Assembly (NCBI RefSeq): GCF_000347635.1
Contig: NC_020514.1
Span: 5,349,692-5,413,691, forward strand
DNA length: 64,000 bases
Direction of reading: 5' to 3'
Origin: Paraglaciecola psychrophila 170
GTDB taxonomy: Bacteria > Pseudomonadota > Gammaproteobacteria > Enterobacterales > Alteromonadaceae
Part shown: positions 8,657 to 17,761 of the stretch, piece after piece
Layout: every line of letters begins with the position of its first letter
How positions within the stretch are numbered: position 1 is the first letter of the stretch
The notes under the pieces: generated by a model
Seen by the model: only the letters and a program-made list of their open reading frames with translations
What the model was told of the DNA's origin: nothing
The model's database searches: none
Translations under genes and position numbers: made by a program

Positions 8657-9889
8657 TCAATTACTAGCCTCTACCATCGGCCCTGTTGCATTAATAATAT
8701 CTGCCTTCCTAAATAACAACAATAATCCGTTAATCAGTATGCTTACTCCTAGGGTCCATTCAATCCATACCGGTAACGTATAAACCACCAGAGTTACCAT
8801 GATTAAAGAGTATTTTATCCATTCTAAATTAATAGCTAAGGGGTTATTTTCCAAAACCAAACCAGCAGAAATACTGCCATAAAGAACAAAACCCACCACC
8901 AGAACTTGCTCTGCAAGCGTAAAAGCAGAAACATTCATCATCAGTAACAAACCAACAAACACCAACAATGAATACTGTATTAGGCTGTAAAATTTGTTTG
9001 TCAGAGACAGCGAAACATCAAATTTTCTAAATTGCGTGAGATCAACTTTACTCAAAGGATAATTTTGTTCAACATCAGCAGGTCGCCAACCAGTGCGTTT
9101 AAACCAGATGAGTAGCTTGTCTTGCCAACGATTTGCATGCCAGCAATCTTTACCTAACTGCGCATAAACATGTACGTTCGCCCACAGTGGATTCCAGCTT
9201 TTTAATGCTTTTCGAATACCATAAATGGGTTTATCACTATCCAACTCTTCTTGAAAAGAGCCAAACAACCGGTCCCAAAGAATAAATACGCCACCATAGT
9301 TTCGGTCTATATAGATTTGGTTTTGTGCATGGTGCACACGGTGATTAGAAGGGGTTACAAACACCCATTCATACCAACCTAGCTTAGGAATATGCCGGGT
9401 GTGTACCCAAAATTGATATATTAAGTTTAATGAACCCACCGTGATGAGCATAATAGGATCAAAACCCAATATTGCCATAGGTAAGTAAAAAATCCAGCTG
9501 AAGAAGCTGCTACCACTTTGTCGTAAAGCCGTGGTCAAATTGTATTCTTCACTAGAGTGATGCACCACGTGAGCAGCCCACAATATGTTCGTTTCGTGAC
9601 CGAAGCGGTGTTTCCAATAATAACAAAAATCATAAAGCACAAACGCAGTCACCCACATCCACCAACTCGATGATATTTGAAACATAGCCAACTGCTCATA
9701 AGCGACCACATAAATTGTGAGAGGCAATAACTGCTTAACAACGCCCGTCATTCTGCTCAACACACCTGCGGTCAAGCTATTAATACTGTCGTTAACACGA
9801 TAATAATCGGTGCTTTTATTTTTTTCCAACAACAATTCGATTAAAATTAAGAGGAAAAAAAAGGGCACTGCGTATAAAATAACATTCAT
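8657..9889 (-). CDS. Sterol desaturase / fatty acid hydroxylase family membrane protein
   Basis: A 410-residue integral membrane enzyme of the di-iron fatty-acid-hydroxylase superfamily. The histidine clusters that bind the two irons are complete: HRFGH (94-98), HVVHH (107-111) and HRVHH (183-187), with WVHTRH in between. Hydrophobic spans lie at about 3-20, 55-90, 130-160, and again in the C-terminal 110 residues. That C-terminal extension of several extra helices goes beyond the core domain. The family oxidises C-H bonds of lipids (sterols, carotenoids, ether or fatty lipids). The substrate here is unknown. The start lies upstream of a divergent DUF3014 gene. Confidence 0.88.
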   Translation of the reverse strand: MNVILYAVPFFFLLILIELLLEKNKSTDYYRVNDSINSLTAGVLSRMTGVVKQLLPLTIYVVAYEQLAMFQISSSWWMWVTAFVLYDFCYYWKHRFGHETNILWAAHVVHHSSEEYNLTTALRQSGSSFFSWIFYLPMAILGFDPIMLITVGSLNLIYQFWVHTRHIPKLGWYEWVFVTPSNHRVHHAQNQIYIDRNYGGVFILWDRLFGSFQEELDSDKPIYGIRKALKSWNPLWANVHVYAQLGKDCWHANRWQDKLLIWFKRTGWRPADVEQNYPLSKVDLTQFRKFDVSLSLTNKFYSLIQYSLLVFVGLLLMMNVSAFTLAEQVLVVGFVLYGSISAGLVLENNPLAINLEWIKYSLIMVTLVVYTLPVWIEWTLGVSILINGLLLLFRKADIINATGPMVEASN

Positions 9890-10067
9890 ACTATTCCCAC
9901 GCTTCTTAAAGTAGGTAAGTCACACATCTAGTCTAATGGCCTATTAATTGACAGTCTATATAAGAATACAATTACACTATATTACACTCTACGCATATCA
10001 TTTAGATGGAATTTTAAGTACGCTAAATCGACATGTTAATCACAGATGTTTGCTTAACGGGGAAATC

Positions 10068-10883
10068 ATGAGTGAAGAATCAAAAAAATCGTTAGTACCA
10101 CATTTCGTTATAGCTGCAATTGTATTGGCAATTGTCCTAGCCGTTGTATTTTGGCCCGCTGAGCCTGAACCAGTTATTATTGCGCCTGTTGAACCTGTTA
10201 TCGAGCCGATAGTCGAGCCGATAGTCGAGCCTATTATTGAGGCGCCGCCTGTTATTTTTATTCCAGAAGTAGTAGAGCAGCAACCTGAGCCCGAAATTAT
10301 CCCAGAGCCTGAGCCATTAGATACAAGCGATGGCACAGTAAAGACTAAATTATTAGCTCTATCTGACTACGAAGCATTCGCACGTTTGCTGATTGATGAA
10401 GCCTTACTAGAGCGCTTTGTAATAATGACTAATACCTTGGCTGATGAAAATTTAGCTGATAACAATAGAGTATTAGTGCAGCCAGAAAAGCCGTTTCGGA
10501 CTTACAGGCAAGCCGATAAAGAATGGATTGATCCTGCAAGCTTTAAACGTTACGTGCCTTACGTAGAAGTATTTGAGTCCCTTGAAACAGAATCACTATT
10601 GCAGTTATATCAAGAATACAAACCAGCTATAGAAAAAATATTTTCTGAAATAAGTAGTCCATCAGATAGTTTTGACGAAAAACTTGAAGAGGCAATAGAT
10701 GTATTACTAAATACCCCTGAAGTGCCTTTCCCGGTTGAAGTATATTCCGACAGCGTAATGTACAAGTTTGCTGATAAACAACTTGAATCTTTAACTGCTC
10801 CTCAAAAACAATTGTTACGCACAGGGCCTGAAAACATGCGCCGTATCAAAACCAAATTACGTGAGATAAAAGAAACACTGTAA
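10068..10883 (+). CDS. DUF3014 domain protein (membrane-anchored, Pro/Glu repeat linker)
   Basis: A 271-residue protein. The start at 10068 is preferred because GGGGAAA lies 6 nt upstream and the product begins with a cytoplasmic stub, one membrane helix (about 13-28) and then the domain. A low-complexity linker (about residues 30-85) repeats the unit EPIV with slight changes. The rest is a clear DUF3014 domain: ALSDYEAFARLLIDEALLERFV, YRQADKEWIDPASFKRYVPYVE and the terminal APQKQLLRTGPEN. Function is unknown; proteins of this kind are found in the envelope of many gammaproteobacteria. The stop codon overlaps the DUF1285 start by 1 nt, indicating an operon. Confidence 0.88.
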   Translation: MSEESKKSLVPHFVIAAIVLAIVLAVVFWPAEPEPVIIAPVEPVIEPIVEPIVEPIIEAPPVIFIPEVVEQQPEPEIIPEPEPLDTSDGTVKTKLLALSDYEAFARLLIDEALLERFVIMTNTLADENLADNNRVLVQPEKPFRTYRQADKEWIDPASFKRYVPYVEVFESLETESLLQLYQEYKPAIEKIFSEISSPSDSFDEKLEEAIDVLLNTPEVPFPVEVYSDSVMYKFADKQLESLTAPQKQLLRTGPENMRRIKTKLREIKETL

Positions 10884-11428
10884 TGACAACATTCGACTTA
10901 GGGACTTTTCAAAAACAAATCAGTTCTCAAAATGCGGCAATGCCTCCTGTAGACAAATGGGATCCTGAATTTTGCGGGGACATTGATATACAAATAAAGC
11001 ATGACGGCAGTTGGTTTTACATGGGCACACCAATTGGCCGCAAACCCTTAGTGAAACTCTTTGCCAGTGTTTTAAAACGTGAAGAAGAACATTACTTTCT
11101 AGTCACACCTGTAGAAAAGGTAGGTATTCAAGTCGAAGACGTACCTTTTCTCGTTACTCAATGGCAGAAAGAGAACGATAAGTTGGTACTTACAACCAAC
11201 ACAGGTCAAGATTTAATAGTTAGTACAGAAAATCCGGTAAAAATATTTGCAGACAAAAAAACAGGTGCATACCTACCTTACGCTTTAGTCCGTAGAAATT
11301 TATGGGCCCGTTTTCATCAAAATGTATTTTACCAACTCGCTGAGTTGGGAGAAGAGCAAGAGTTAGATGGCAAGCGTCATCTAATATTTAACAGTGATAA
11401 CTATCACTTTAGTCTCGGCGAGTTATAA
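10883..11428 (+). CDS. DUF1285 family protein
   Basis: A 181-residue soluble protein matching DUF1285: [18 protein letters not shown], then [28 protein letters not shown].., [19 protein letters not shown] and the later NPVKIF and VRRNLWARF elements. The family adopts a two-domain beta-rich fold of unknown biochemical role. The ATG overlaps the DUF3014 stop (TAATGA), so translation is coupled. A shared envelope or stress role is plausible from their conserved pairing but not shown. Confidence 0.88.
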   Translation: MTTFDLGTFQKQISSQNAAMPPVDKWDPEFCGDIDIQIKHDGSWFYMGTPIGRKPLVKLFASVLKREEEHYFLVTPVEKVGIQVEDVPFLVTQWQKENDKLVLTTNTGQDLIVSTENPVKIFADKKTGAYLPYALVRRNLWARFHQNVFYQLAELGEEQELDGKRHLIFNSDNYHFSLGEL

Positions 11429-11442
11429 CAGGACGTCTTAAT

Positions 11443-12762
11443 ATGAAAAATAAAATTTTAAAATCTGCCTTGGCCTTGGCAACCTTAGGCCAACTTTTTT
11501 TAACTAGTGCAGCCATAGCCACCACCGAAGTACCGGTCACAATTATCCATGCTGGTAGCCTAATCGATAGCACTTCAGACAAGGTGATAAAAAATGCGTC
11601 GGTGATTATAACAGACAACAAAATCACAGCGATCAACGAAGGATTCACTTCAGGGAGTAGTGAAGATACCGTTATTGATTTATCTGATTACACCCTGATG
11701 CCAGGTTTTATGGACATGCATACGCATATCTCTAGCCAAAACAGCGGCCCGGCTAGTTATATGGAAGCCTTCACCTTGAATGAAGCAGATTATGCAATTA
11801 AAGGTGTGATGTACGCTGAAAAAACCTTGATGGCAGGTTTTACAACAATCCGAAACTTAGGTGATGGTAACAACGAAACGGTTGCACTGAGAAATGCAAT
11901 TAATAAGGGGATGGTAAAAGGTCCACGTATTTACACTGCAGCGAAATCTATTGCTACAACAGGTGGCCACTCCGATCCAACCAATGGTCGCAGTAAATCA
12001 ATAATGGGCGACCCTGGGCCTCTCCAAGGTGTCATTAATGGCGAAGCTGAAGCTCGTAAAGCAGTGCGTCAACGTTATAAAGATGGCGCAGACTTAATTA
12101 AAATCACGGCAACAGGTGGTGTTTTAAGTGTAGCTAAAAGTGGTCAAAATCCTCAGTTTATGGATGATGAACTCAATGCCATTGTTGCAACGGCAAAAGA
12201 CTATGGAATGACTGTCGCAGTTCATGCCCATGGTAAAGAAGGTATGTTACGCGCGATTAAAGCAGGCGTGACCTCAATTGAACACGGCACTTATATGGAT
12301 GAAGAAGTGTTTAAGCAAATGAAAAAACATGGCACTTATTATGTACCGACCATCATGGCTGGTAAATGGGTAGCTGAGAAAGCCAAAATTGATGGTTTCT
12401 TTCCCGAACTTGTAAGACCTAAGGCAGCCGCAATTGGCCCCCTTATTCAACAAACTCTTGCTAACGCCTACAAAGCAGGGCTGAAAATTGCATTTGGTAC
12501 TGACTCTGGTGTTTCGGCTCACGGTGACAATGCCTTAGAGTTTGTATTTATGGTTGAAGCAGGTATGAAGCCCATTGAAGCAATACGTAGTGCCACCCAA
12601 AACGCAGCTGACTTGCTCAATATCAGCGATACTGTAGGCACCATAGAAGTCGGTAAACTAGCAGATTTAGTTGCTGTTAAAGGTGACCCTTTAAAGCAAA
12701 TTTCACTTTTACAAAATATGAACTTTGTAATGAAAGACGGCGTGGTTTACAAGAATATGTAG
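11443..12762 (+). CDS. Exported metal-dependent amidohydrolase (imidazolonepropionase/Xaa-Pro-type)
   Basis: A 439-residue exported hydrolase of the amidohydrolase superfamily. The signal peptide (about 1-28) ends near AAIA. The metal site is complete: H93-T-H95 in MDMHTHI, bridging lysine K220 in [10 protein letters not shown]261/H263 in HAHGKEG region, H281 in EHGT, and D354 in GTDSG. The flanking small beta-sandwich (residues 30-80 and the last 50) is also present, with [20 protein letters not shown]. Relatives cleave cyclic imides or dipeptides, for example Xaa-Pro or Xaa-Arg peptides. The substrate cannot be fixed by eye. It is 14 nt after DUF1285 with its own AGGA site. Confidence 0.92.
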   Translation: MKNKILKSALALATLGQLFLTSAAIATTEVPVTIIHAGSLIDSTSDKVIKNASVIITDNKITAINEGFTSGSSEDTVIDLSDYTLMPGFMDMHTHISSQNSGPASYMEAFTLNEADYAIKGVMYAEKTLMAGFTTIRNLGDGNNETVALRNAINKGMVKGPRIYTAAKSIATTGGHSDPTNGRSKSIMGDPGPLQGVINGEAEARKAVRQRYKDGADLIKITATGGVLSVAKSGQNPQFMDDELNAIVATAKDYGMTVAVHAHGKEGMLRAIKAGVTSIEHGTYMDEEVFKQMKKHGTYYVPTIMAGKWVAEKAKIDGFFPELVRPKAAAIGPLIQQTLANAYKAGLKIAFGTDSGVSAHGDNALEFVFMVEAGMKPIEAIRSATQNAADLLNISDTVGTIEVGKLADLVAVKGDPLKQISLLQNMNFVMKDGVVYKNM

Positions 12763-12850
12763 GTTGACACCAAGCCTTATTACAACGATTTTGTATATAT
12801 TAAATAAGTGTCTTTCAGAATTTTAAAAAACTTTAAATGGAGATATTTTG

Positions 12851-13603
12851 GTGAAAAAATTTCTTTCTATATTACTGCTTGCAGCAAGCGCCAGTTCAAT
12901 AGCGGCAGATAGCTTTGATGCCACAGCAGAGAAAATTAAATCAGCGTTAAAAGCTGAAATCAGAACTGAAGTTGAAACCGACCGAGACAGCAACCGAAAA
13001 GCACTTCAGACGTTGGATTTTTTTGAACTTCGTGACGATATGAAAATTATTGAGCTTATTCCTGGTGGAGGCTGGTATACCAAAATTCTGGCACCCGTGG
13101 TCAGTGCTAAAGGCGAATATTATGCTGCTTTGGGTACTGGACGTATCGAAAATTTACTTAAAGAGCCTGGGTTTGAAAAAATCAAAATTGTCGCAGAAAA
13201 CGCTAAACTTTATCGTAAAGATGGAGAGCGTTTTTATTCTTTAGAAGCAGACACTCTTGGGGTAAAAAATCTTGATATGGTGTTGACGTTTCGCAACTAT
13301 CATAACTTTGGAGAAGAAGGTCGCCGCAATATGAATAAACTGGCCTTTGAGTCGCTCAAGCCAGGTGGTGTTTATGCCTTAGTAGATCATACTTCTCGAC
13401 ATATGGAAGAACAAAATCCTGCTAACCGTCGCCGTATTGATCCTGTCCTTGCCATCAAAGAAATCCAAGAAGCTGGATTTGAATTTGTTGATTATAGCGA
13501 CCTACATTACCGCGCTGATGACGAGTTACGTTACGAAGTAGGGGTTAAATCTGTTTCTGGAAATTCCGACCGCTGGACCATAAAGTTCCGTAAACCAAAT
13601 TAA
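12851..13603 (+). CDS. Exported class I SAM-dependent methyltransferase-like protein (COG4798 type)
   Basis: A 250-residue protein read from GTG at 12851, which sits 8 nt after GGAG; a TTG three bases earlier is the alternative. The N-terminus is a signal peptide (about 1-20, ending SIAA), so this methyltransferase fold is exported, which is unusual for a SAM-dependent enzyme. Motif I is MKIIELIPGGGWYTKILAP, and later motifs include LDMVLTFRNYHNF and LKPGGVYALVDH. The family (predicted methyltransferases with signal peptides) is uncharacterised. Its SAM source outside the cytoplasm is unclear, so it may use another ligand. Confidence 0.85.
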   Translation: MKKFLSILLLAASASSIAADSFDATAEKIKSALKAEIRTEVETDRDSNRKALQTLDFFELRDDMKIIELIPGGGWYTKILAPVVSAKGEYYAALGTGRIENLLKEPGFEKIKIVAENAKLYRKDGERFYSLEADTLGVKNLDMVLTFRNYHNFGEEGRRNMNKLAFESLKPGGVYALVDHTSRHMEEQNPANRRRIDPVLAIKEIQEAGFEFVDYSDLHYRADDELRYEVGVKSVSGNSDRWTIKFRKPN

Positions 13604-13625
13604 ACATGACGGTGTTCGTTAAGAT

Positions 13626-13654
13626 AAAAGATCGCTAAGTTAGCGACCTTTTTT
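13626..13654. terminator. Rho-independent terminator between convergent genes
   Basis: A stem TCGCT/AGCGA with loop AAGTT, extended by AAAG/CTTT across one mismatch, is followed by T6 on the + strand and T4 on the - strand. It overlaps the tusA stop codon and can serve both the methyltransferase gene and tusA. Confidence 0.6.
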
Positions 13655-13891
13655 GATCACGTATTGATAAGGAGATGTGACACTCTGGACATCCACTAAT
13701 TCATGATCCATAAAACGGCAAAAACTGGGGATATCGCGGGTAGTGGAGTGATCGTCAGCTGTCACAGCTAACGTTTCACCCACGTTCATTTCTCGAATTT
13801 TTAAACGTACCATCATCACAGGCTCTGGGCAGAGTAAACCTAAAGCATCTAATTGATAATCAGCAGATTCGAATCGACTTAAATCTTTCAC
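13640..13891 (-). CDS. tusA: TusA-family sulfur carrier protein
   Basis: An 83-residue sulfur-transfer protein. The active cysteine is C21 in [13 protein letters not shown], the signature of the SirA/TusA/YedF family. [20 protein letters not shown] forms the second conserved block. TusA passes persulfide sulfur from IscS toward 2-thiouridine synthesis in tRNA. Paralogues serve other sulfur pathways, so the exact role is inferred. It follows pyrE after 7 nt and ends the rph-pyrE-tusA unit. Confidence 0.85.
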   Translation of the reverse strand: MKDLSRFESADYQLDALGLLCPEPVMMVRLKIREMNVGETLAVTADDHSTTRDIPSFCRFMDHELVDVQSVTSPYQYVIKKGR

Positions 13892-13898
13892 TTGCTAA

Positions 13899-14540
13899 CT
13901 AAATCCCATAGTCCAAACGATATTGCTGGATATTAGCTAAGTGCTCAGCCATATCTGCTTTATCACTCAGATAATCAACCAAATCAGCTAAACTGACGAT
14001 AGAAATCACCCTAGTATCAAAATCACGCTCAACTTCTTGAATGGCCGATAACTCACCTTGCCCCTTTTCTTGCCTATCTAAAGCAATCAGAACCCCTGCA
14101 AGTTGGGCATTATTGGCTGCGATCAGTTGCATAGACTCACGAATAGCCGTACCGGCGGTAATTACGTCGTCCACCAGCATGATTTTACCCGCAAGCGGGC
14201 TACCGACTAAATTACCGCCTTCACCATGGGTTTTCGTTTCTTTGCGATTAAAGCAATAAGGCTTATCTACATTATGTTTATCTGCTAACGCCACTGCCGT
14301 AGAAGTAGCAATAGGAATGCCTTTGTACGCAGGGCCAAATAACACATCGTATTCAATACCTGATGTTTGCAACGTTTGCGCGTAAAACTGTCCCAATTTG
14401 GCCAAGTCGCCACCGGTATTAAATAAACCCGCGTTGAAAAAATAGGGGCTAATTCGACCTGACTTAAGAGTAAACTGACCAAATTTCAAAACATTCCGAG
14501 CTAGAGCAAATTCAATAAAAGCACGTTGATAATCTTGCAT
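13899..14540 (-). CDS. pyrE: Orotate phosphoribosyltransferase
   Basis: Pyrimidine synthesis: transfers phosphoribose from PRPP to orotate to give OMP. The 213 residues match the usual gammaproteobacterial length. The PRPP-binding loop is [13 protein letters not shown] in the second half. The N-terminal [14 protein letters not shown] and the central [13 protein letters not shown] are also diagnostic, with the mobile lysine-rich loop ([12 protein letters not shown]) between them. It lies 9 nt after rph, the classical rph-pyrE order of Escherichia coli, where translation of rph tunes pyrE through attenuation. No attenuator hairpin fits in this very short gap, so that control is probably absent. 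Confidence 0.97.
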   Translation of the reverse strand: MQDYQRAFIEFALARNVLKFGQFTLKSGRISPYFFNAGLFNTGGDLAKLGQFYAQTLQTSGIEYDVLFGPAYKGIPIATSTAVALADKHNVDKPYCFNRKETKTHGEGGNLVGSPLAGKIMLVDDVITAGTAIRESMQLIAANNAQLAGVLIALDRQEKGQGELSAIQEVERDFDTRVISIVSLADLVDYLSDKADMAEHLANIQQYRLDYGI

Positions 14541-14549
14541 GATGACGTC

Positions 14550-15263
14550 CTAGTTTAAAGCTAACTTTTGCTCGTCGAACAACTCACGAATACCATTTTT
14601 CGCCAATTCCAACATTTCATTTAGCTCGTTATAATCAAAAGGTTCGCCCTCTGCAGTGCCTTGCACTTCGATAAATTTGCCGGTGTCGGTCATCACTACG
14701 TTCATATCAGTTTCAGCATCAGAATCTTCAAGATATTCTAAATCGGCAATAGCGGTGCCTTTGTAAACACCTACAGACAAAGCTGCAATCATATGTTTAA
14801 TGGGATTAGTTTTGAGAATACCTTTAGCACGCATCCAACTAAGTGCATCAGCCAAAGCCACGCATGCACCTGTAATCGAAGCAGTACGTGTACCGCCATC
14901 AGCTTGAATAACATCACAATCAACAATAATAGTGTTTTCGCCTAGCAACTTTAAATCGACTGCTGCACGCAATGAACGTGCGATTAAACGCTGAATTTCA
15001 AGAGTACGTCCACCTTGTTTGCCACGAGCGGCTTCACGATCAGAACGAGTATGCGTAGCCCTTGGCAACATACTGTATTCTGCGGTTACCCAGCCTTTAC
15101 CTTGGCCTTTCATAAAACGAGGCACACCTTCAGTTACTGAGGCATTACACAACACCTTAGTATTACCAAACTCAATCAATACTGAGCCTTCTGCATGACA
15201 GGTAAAATTGCGGGTAATAGTAACGGGGCGAATTTGACTGGCGGTTCTTCCACTTGGACGCAT
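14550..15263 (-). CDS. rph: Ribonuclease PH
   Basis: Phosphorolytic 3' exonuclease that trims tRNA precursors and rRNA in the cytoplasm. It is a 237-residue single RNase PH domain of normal length. [14 protein letters not shown] opens the protein. The RNA and phosphate sites include [36 protein letters not shown] (the arginine cluster) and [19 protein letters not shown], and a C-terminal [18 protein letters not shown] precedes the ATG. It is divergent from yicC, a common arrangement in gammaproteobacteria, and heads rph-pyrE-tusA. Unlike rph of E. coli K-12, this frame is intact. Confidence 0.98.
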   Translation of the reverse strand: MRPSGRTASQIRPVTITRNFTCHAEGSVLIEFGNTKVLCNASVTEGVPRFMKGQGKGWVTAEYSMLPRATHTRSDREAARGKQGGRTLEIQRLIARSLRAAVDLKLLGENTIIVDCDVIQADGGTRTASITGACVALADALSWMRAKGILKTNPIKHMIAALSVGVYKGTAIADLEYLEDSDAETDMNVVMTDTGKFIEVQGTAEGEPFDYNELNEMLELAKNGIRELFDEQKLALN

Positions 15264-15407
15264 GATTTTCTCCTAAATAATAGTGAACGGAATTATAGAG
15301 GCTTCCGTGTAAATTATCTTAAGTTTTAAACAATTAATTGCCCTAGACCCTCGCTCCCAGTTTCAACAGGGGTATAATACAATTAACTAAGACAATGGAA
15401 GATTTCA

Positions 15408-16271
15408 ATGATTTACAGTATGACTGCTTTTGCCCGCCGCGAACTTAAAGCCGATTGGGGCACAGCTGTGTGGGAAGTGCGCTCCGTTAACCAACGATTT
15501 CTTGAAACCTACTTCCGTCTTCCTGAGCAATTTAAAAGCATGGAGCCCCTGCTACGCGAACGTTTTCGTAAACAATTACAACGCGGCAAAGTGGAATGTT
15601 CATTACGTTTTATAGCAAACGACGCGTCAGTAGGTAACCTTAACTTAAACGAAAGTTTAGCTAAACAGGTAATGAAAGCCGCTGATTGGGTGCAATCTCA
15701 TGGCCAGTCTGCCGGTGTAAATCCTCTTGATGTATTGCGCTGGCCTGGTGTGATTTCAGCCGAAGAGAATGACATGGATAGTATTCAAGCCGAAGTACTT
15801 GCTGAATTTGACTTAACGCTCACAGATTTTATCGCCTCACGCGCCACCGAAGGCAGCAACCTCAAAACGATGATCGAACAACGTTTAGATGGTATTAATG
15901 GCGAAGTTGAAAAAGTCACAGCCCACATGCCAGAAGTCATCAAATGGCAACGTGAAAAAATTCAAGCGCGCTTCGAGGATGCTAAAATTGAACTAGACCC
16001 CGCCCGTGTAGAGCAAGAAATGGTCATGCTGGCACAAAAAGTAGACGTTGCCGAAGAGCTAGATCGCCTGTTATCTCACATTAGTGAAACCCAAAAAATT
16101 CTAAAAAAAGGCGGCGCAGTAGGTCGTAGACTAGATTTTATGATGCAAGAATTTAACCGTGAGTCGAATACCTTAGGCTCCAAATCTATCAACACCGACA
16201 TCACACAATCGGCAGTGGAATTAAAAGTGTTAATTGAGCAAATGCGTGAGCAGATCGCGAATATTGAATAA
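15408..16271 (+). CDS. yicC: YicC-family endoribonuclease
   Basis: A 287-residue protein with the two conserved halves of the family. The N-terminal YicC domain begins MIYSMTAFARRELKADWGT and has VNQRFLETYFRLPE. The C-terminal DUF1732 domain has LDRLLSHI, LKKGGAVGRRLDFMMQEFNRE and NTLGSKS. E. coli YicC is an endoribonuclease reported to help RNA decay of certain small RNAs. Length and motifs are complete here, including the acidic EVRSVNQR and QEFNRE regions. It is divergent from rph; a TATAAT at 15371-15376 lies about 30 bp upstream but has no good -35 partner. Confidence 0.95.
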   Translation: MIYSMTAFARRELKADWGTAVWEVRSVNQRFLETYFRLPEQFKSMEPLLRERFRKQLQRGKVECSLRFIANDASVGNLNLNESLAKQVMKAADWVQSHGQSAGVNPLDVLRWPGVISAEENDMDSIQAEVLAEFDLTLTDFIASRATEGSNLKTMIEQRLDGINGEVEKVTAHMPEVIKWQREKIQARFEDAKIELDPARVEQEMVMLAQKVDVAEELDRLLSHISETQKILKKGGAVGRRLDFMMQEFNRESNTLGSKSINTDITQSAVELKVLIEQMREQIANIE

Positions 16272-16275
16272 AAAA

Positions 16276-17196
16276 CTATTTATGCAAAATATAAGATAAG
16301 GGTGCGAGTTCAATCTCGCCTTGGAACAAAACGCTTTTATCTTGATTCAAGCCAATGCAATAGTGTGTTAACAAGACTGAACCTTGTTCTTTACCAGATG
16401 TAACTTTATTGATGGGCGGCCCCACCAAGATATGTAATTGCTGATCACTTCTTAATTTAGCTACGTTTTCACTATGCACAGATATCTTATGGGATGTATA
16501 CACCATGGGATTACGTTTAAAATCGAGACCGTTAGCCTTACCCCTTTCTAGTAACGCACATGAAATAAGGCTAGTACAATACGTCTCTGGAAACAGGATC
16601 TTGTCATTTACTTCATCAAAATAATTAGACTGCTCTACAGATGATCCGGTTAAAAAATTTTTAGCGTTACTATTGGTTGTATATTTACGTTTATAAAAAT
16701 AATCAGACTCATCAACAGTAGTTCGGTCAAACACCTCTTTAGTATTAAATGTGGGGAACAAGCCCTGTTCATTTGCGAATAACGGCACATTCGAATTGCT
16801 CTTAAAACCCATCAAAACGATCCCTTGCTCATTTTTTATCACTACGCGGTTGGATAAAACCGTTTTATCTTCTGAATATATTCGTGATTTTTTGATGATG
16901 GCGGTCAGATTATCTTTGGGCCTTGCAACACCAACAAAATTAAAAGAGTAGTTACTAAATTTTAATTGGTGTTGTTCAAGAGTATTCAATTCATCATTTT
17001 GTTGTCTATATTGTTTGATGTAATCCTCAATAAAACACTCTAATTGAAAACCTAGTACGATTGGGCCTCCAAAAGGGTTACCTGTTATCTGTTGCCATTG
17101 CTTTTTATCATGAAATAAATTGAAATCGTCCGTAGCATTTCGAGCGACGTCTATATGGACTAAATCTAAACTAATTTTTACTGTATTTTGGTTCAT
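16276..17196 (-). CDS. Hotdog-fold (MaoC-like) domain protein, function unknown
   Basis: A 306-residue cytoplasmic protein. The N-terminal half has a hotdog-like signature: ATDDFNLFHDKKQWQQITGN, then PFGGPIVLGFQLECFIEDY. It resembles the D..P.H......G.....G.......... pattern of MaoC-type hydratases and dehydratases. The second half has another set of strand-like segments (HILVGPPINK, SVLLTHYCIG, SVLFQGEIELAP), which would fit a double-hotdog architecture. The Asp/His pair (D and H in DFNLFHD) is compatible with hydratase catalysis, but this is inference. It stands alone, convergent with yicC by only 4 nt. I cannot name its substrate. Confidence 0.55.
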   Translation of the reverse strand: MNQNTVKISLDLVHIDVARNATDDFNLFHDKKQWQQITGNPFGGPIVLGFQLECFIEDYIKQYRQQNDELNTLEQHQLKFSNYSFNFVGVARPKDNLTAIIKKSRIYSEDKTVLSNRVVIKNEQGIVLMGFKSNSNVPLFANEQGLFPTFNTKEVFDRTTVDESDYFYKRKYTTNSNAKNFLTGSSVEQSNYFDEVNDKILFPETYCTSLISCALLERGKANGLDFKRNPMVYTSHKISVHSENVAKLRSDQQLHILVGPPINKVTSGKEQGSVLLTHYCIGLNQDKSVLFQGEIELAPLSYILHK

Positions 17197-17547
17197 ATCA
17201 ATATCCAGATAGAAGAATATGAATTAACAAATATAGGAACGGATTGGATATCTTTTTACTGCTTTAATAACCATTATTGTAAAACAACAATCCAAAATTA
17301 CAGAAAACTTTGCCAATACACAAAAAATATAGACACTTTTTGTCAGCTATTTTACATATGCCAAACTACATAATTGTCAATTTTTACCTATCTTATTGAA
17401 TTATAGTATTAAAAATTTGTTGGCTTAGATTTTGATTATATTCTAAAGTACAACCAATTAAATGCATTATGCGTATTAATTATATTAGCAAGCCCGTCGC
17501 ATTCTATGCCGGAATTTTATTAATGTATTACTGATTAAGATGTACAG
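17197..17547. other. AT-rich intergenic region, no gene seen
   Basis: 351 bp between the hotdog-like gene and the 60-codon frame. Very AT-rich; it should hold the divergent promoters of both. No convincing sigma-70 hexamer pair or repeat was found. Confidence 0.4.
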
Positions 17548-17730
17548 ATGTCTTGTTTAACTCGAAAATTGCAGCAAAAACTCACCCGTTATGTCCAGAA
17601 AAACAGTTCTGGCTTTTCAACTAATGATCCTGAATGTATTCGTGAAGAGTTGGTTGATAAAGGCGTGTGCCCTTCTGATGTCACGACTGACCAGGTGAGA
17701 ATCATATTAAAAGAAGTAAAGAATAGTTAA
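17548..17730 (+). CDS. Small hypothetical protein (60 aa)
   Basis: A short frame with protein-like character: a basic amphipathic helix (CLTRKLQQKLTRYVQKN), a turn, and REELVDKGVCPSDVTTDQVRIILKEVK. It has two or three helices and no membrane span. No strong ribosome-binding site is visible, and the family is not recognised. It ends just before a hairpin that acts as the terminator of the convergent HD-GYP gene. Reality of the gene is plausible but unproven. Confidence 0.45.
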   Translation: MSCLTRKLQQKLTRYVQKNSSGFSTNDPECIREELVDKGVCPSDVTTDQVRIILKEVKNS

Positions 17731-17748
17731 AAAGCGTTGTAAACGCTT
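17727..17748 (-). terminator. Rho-independent terminator of the HD-GYP gene
   Basis: AACGCTT/AAGCGTT arms with a 3-nt loop, followed by T5 on the - strand, 14 nt past the HD-GYP stop codon at 17762. Confidence 0.65.
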
Positions 17749-17761
17749 AGAGCTTGTTGAT

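Noticed and set aside
10165..10245. Imperfect repeats in the DUF3014 gene as a possible minisatellite
   Set aside because: They encode the EPIV-type linker and stay in frame; better explained as a protein repeat than a separate DNA element.
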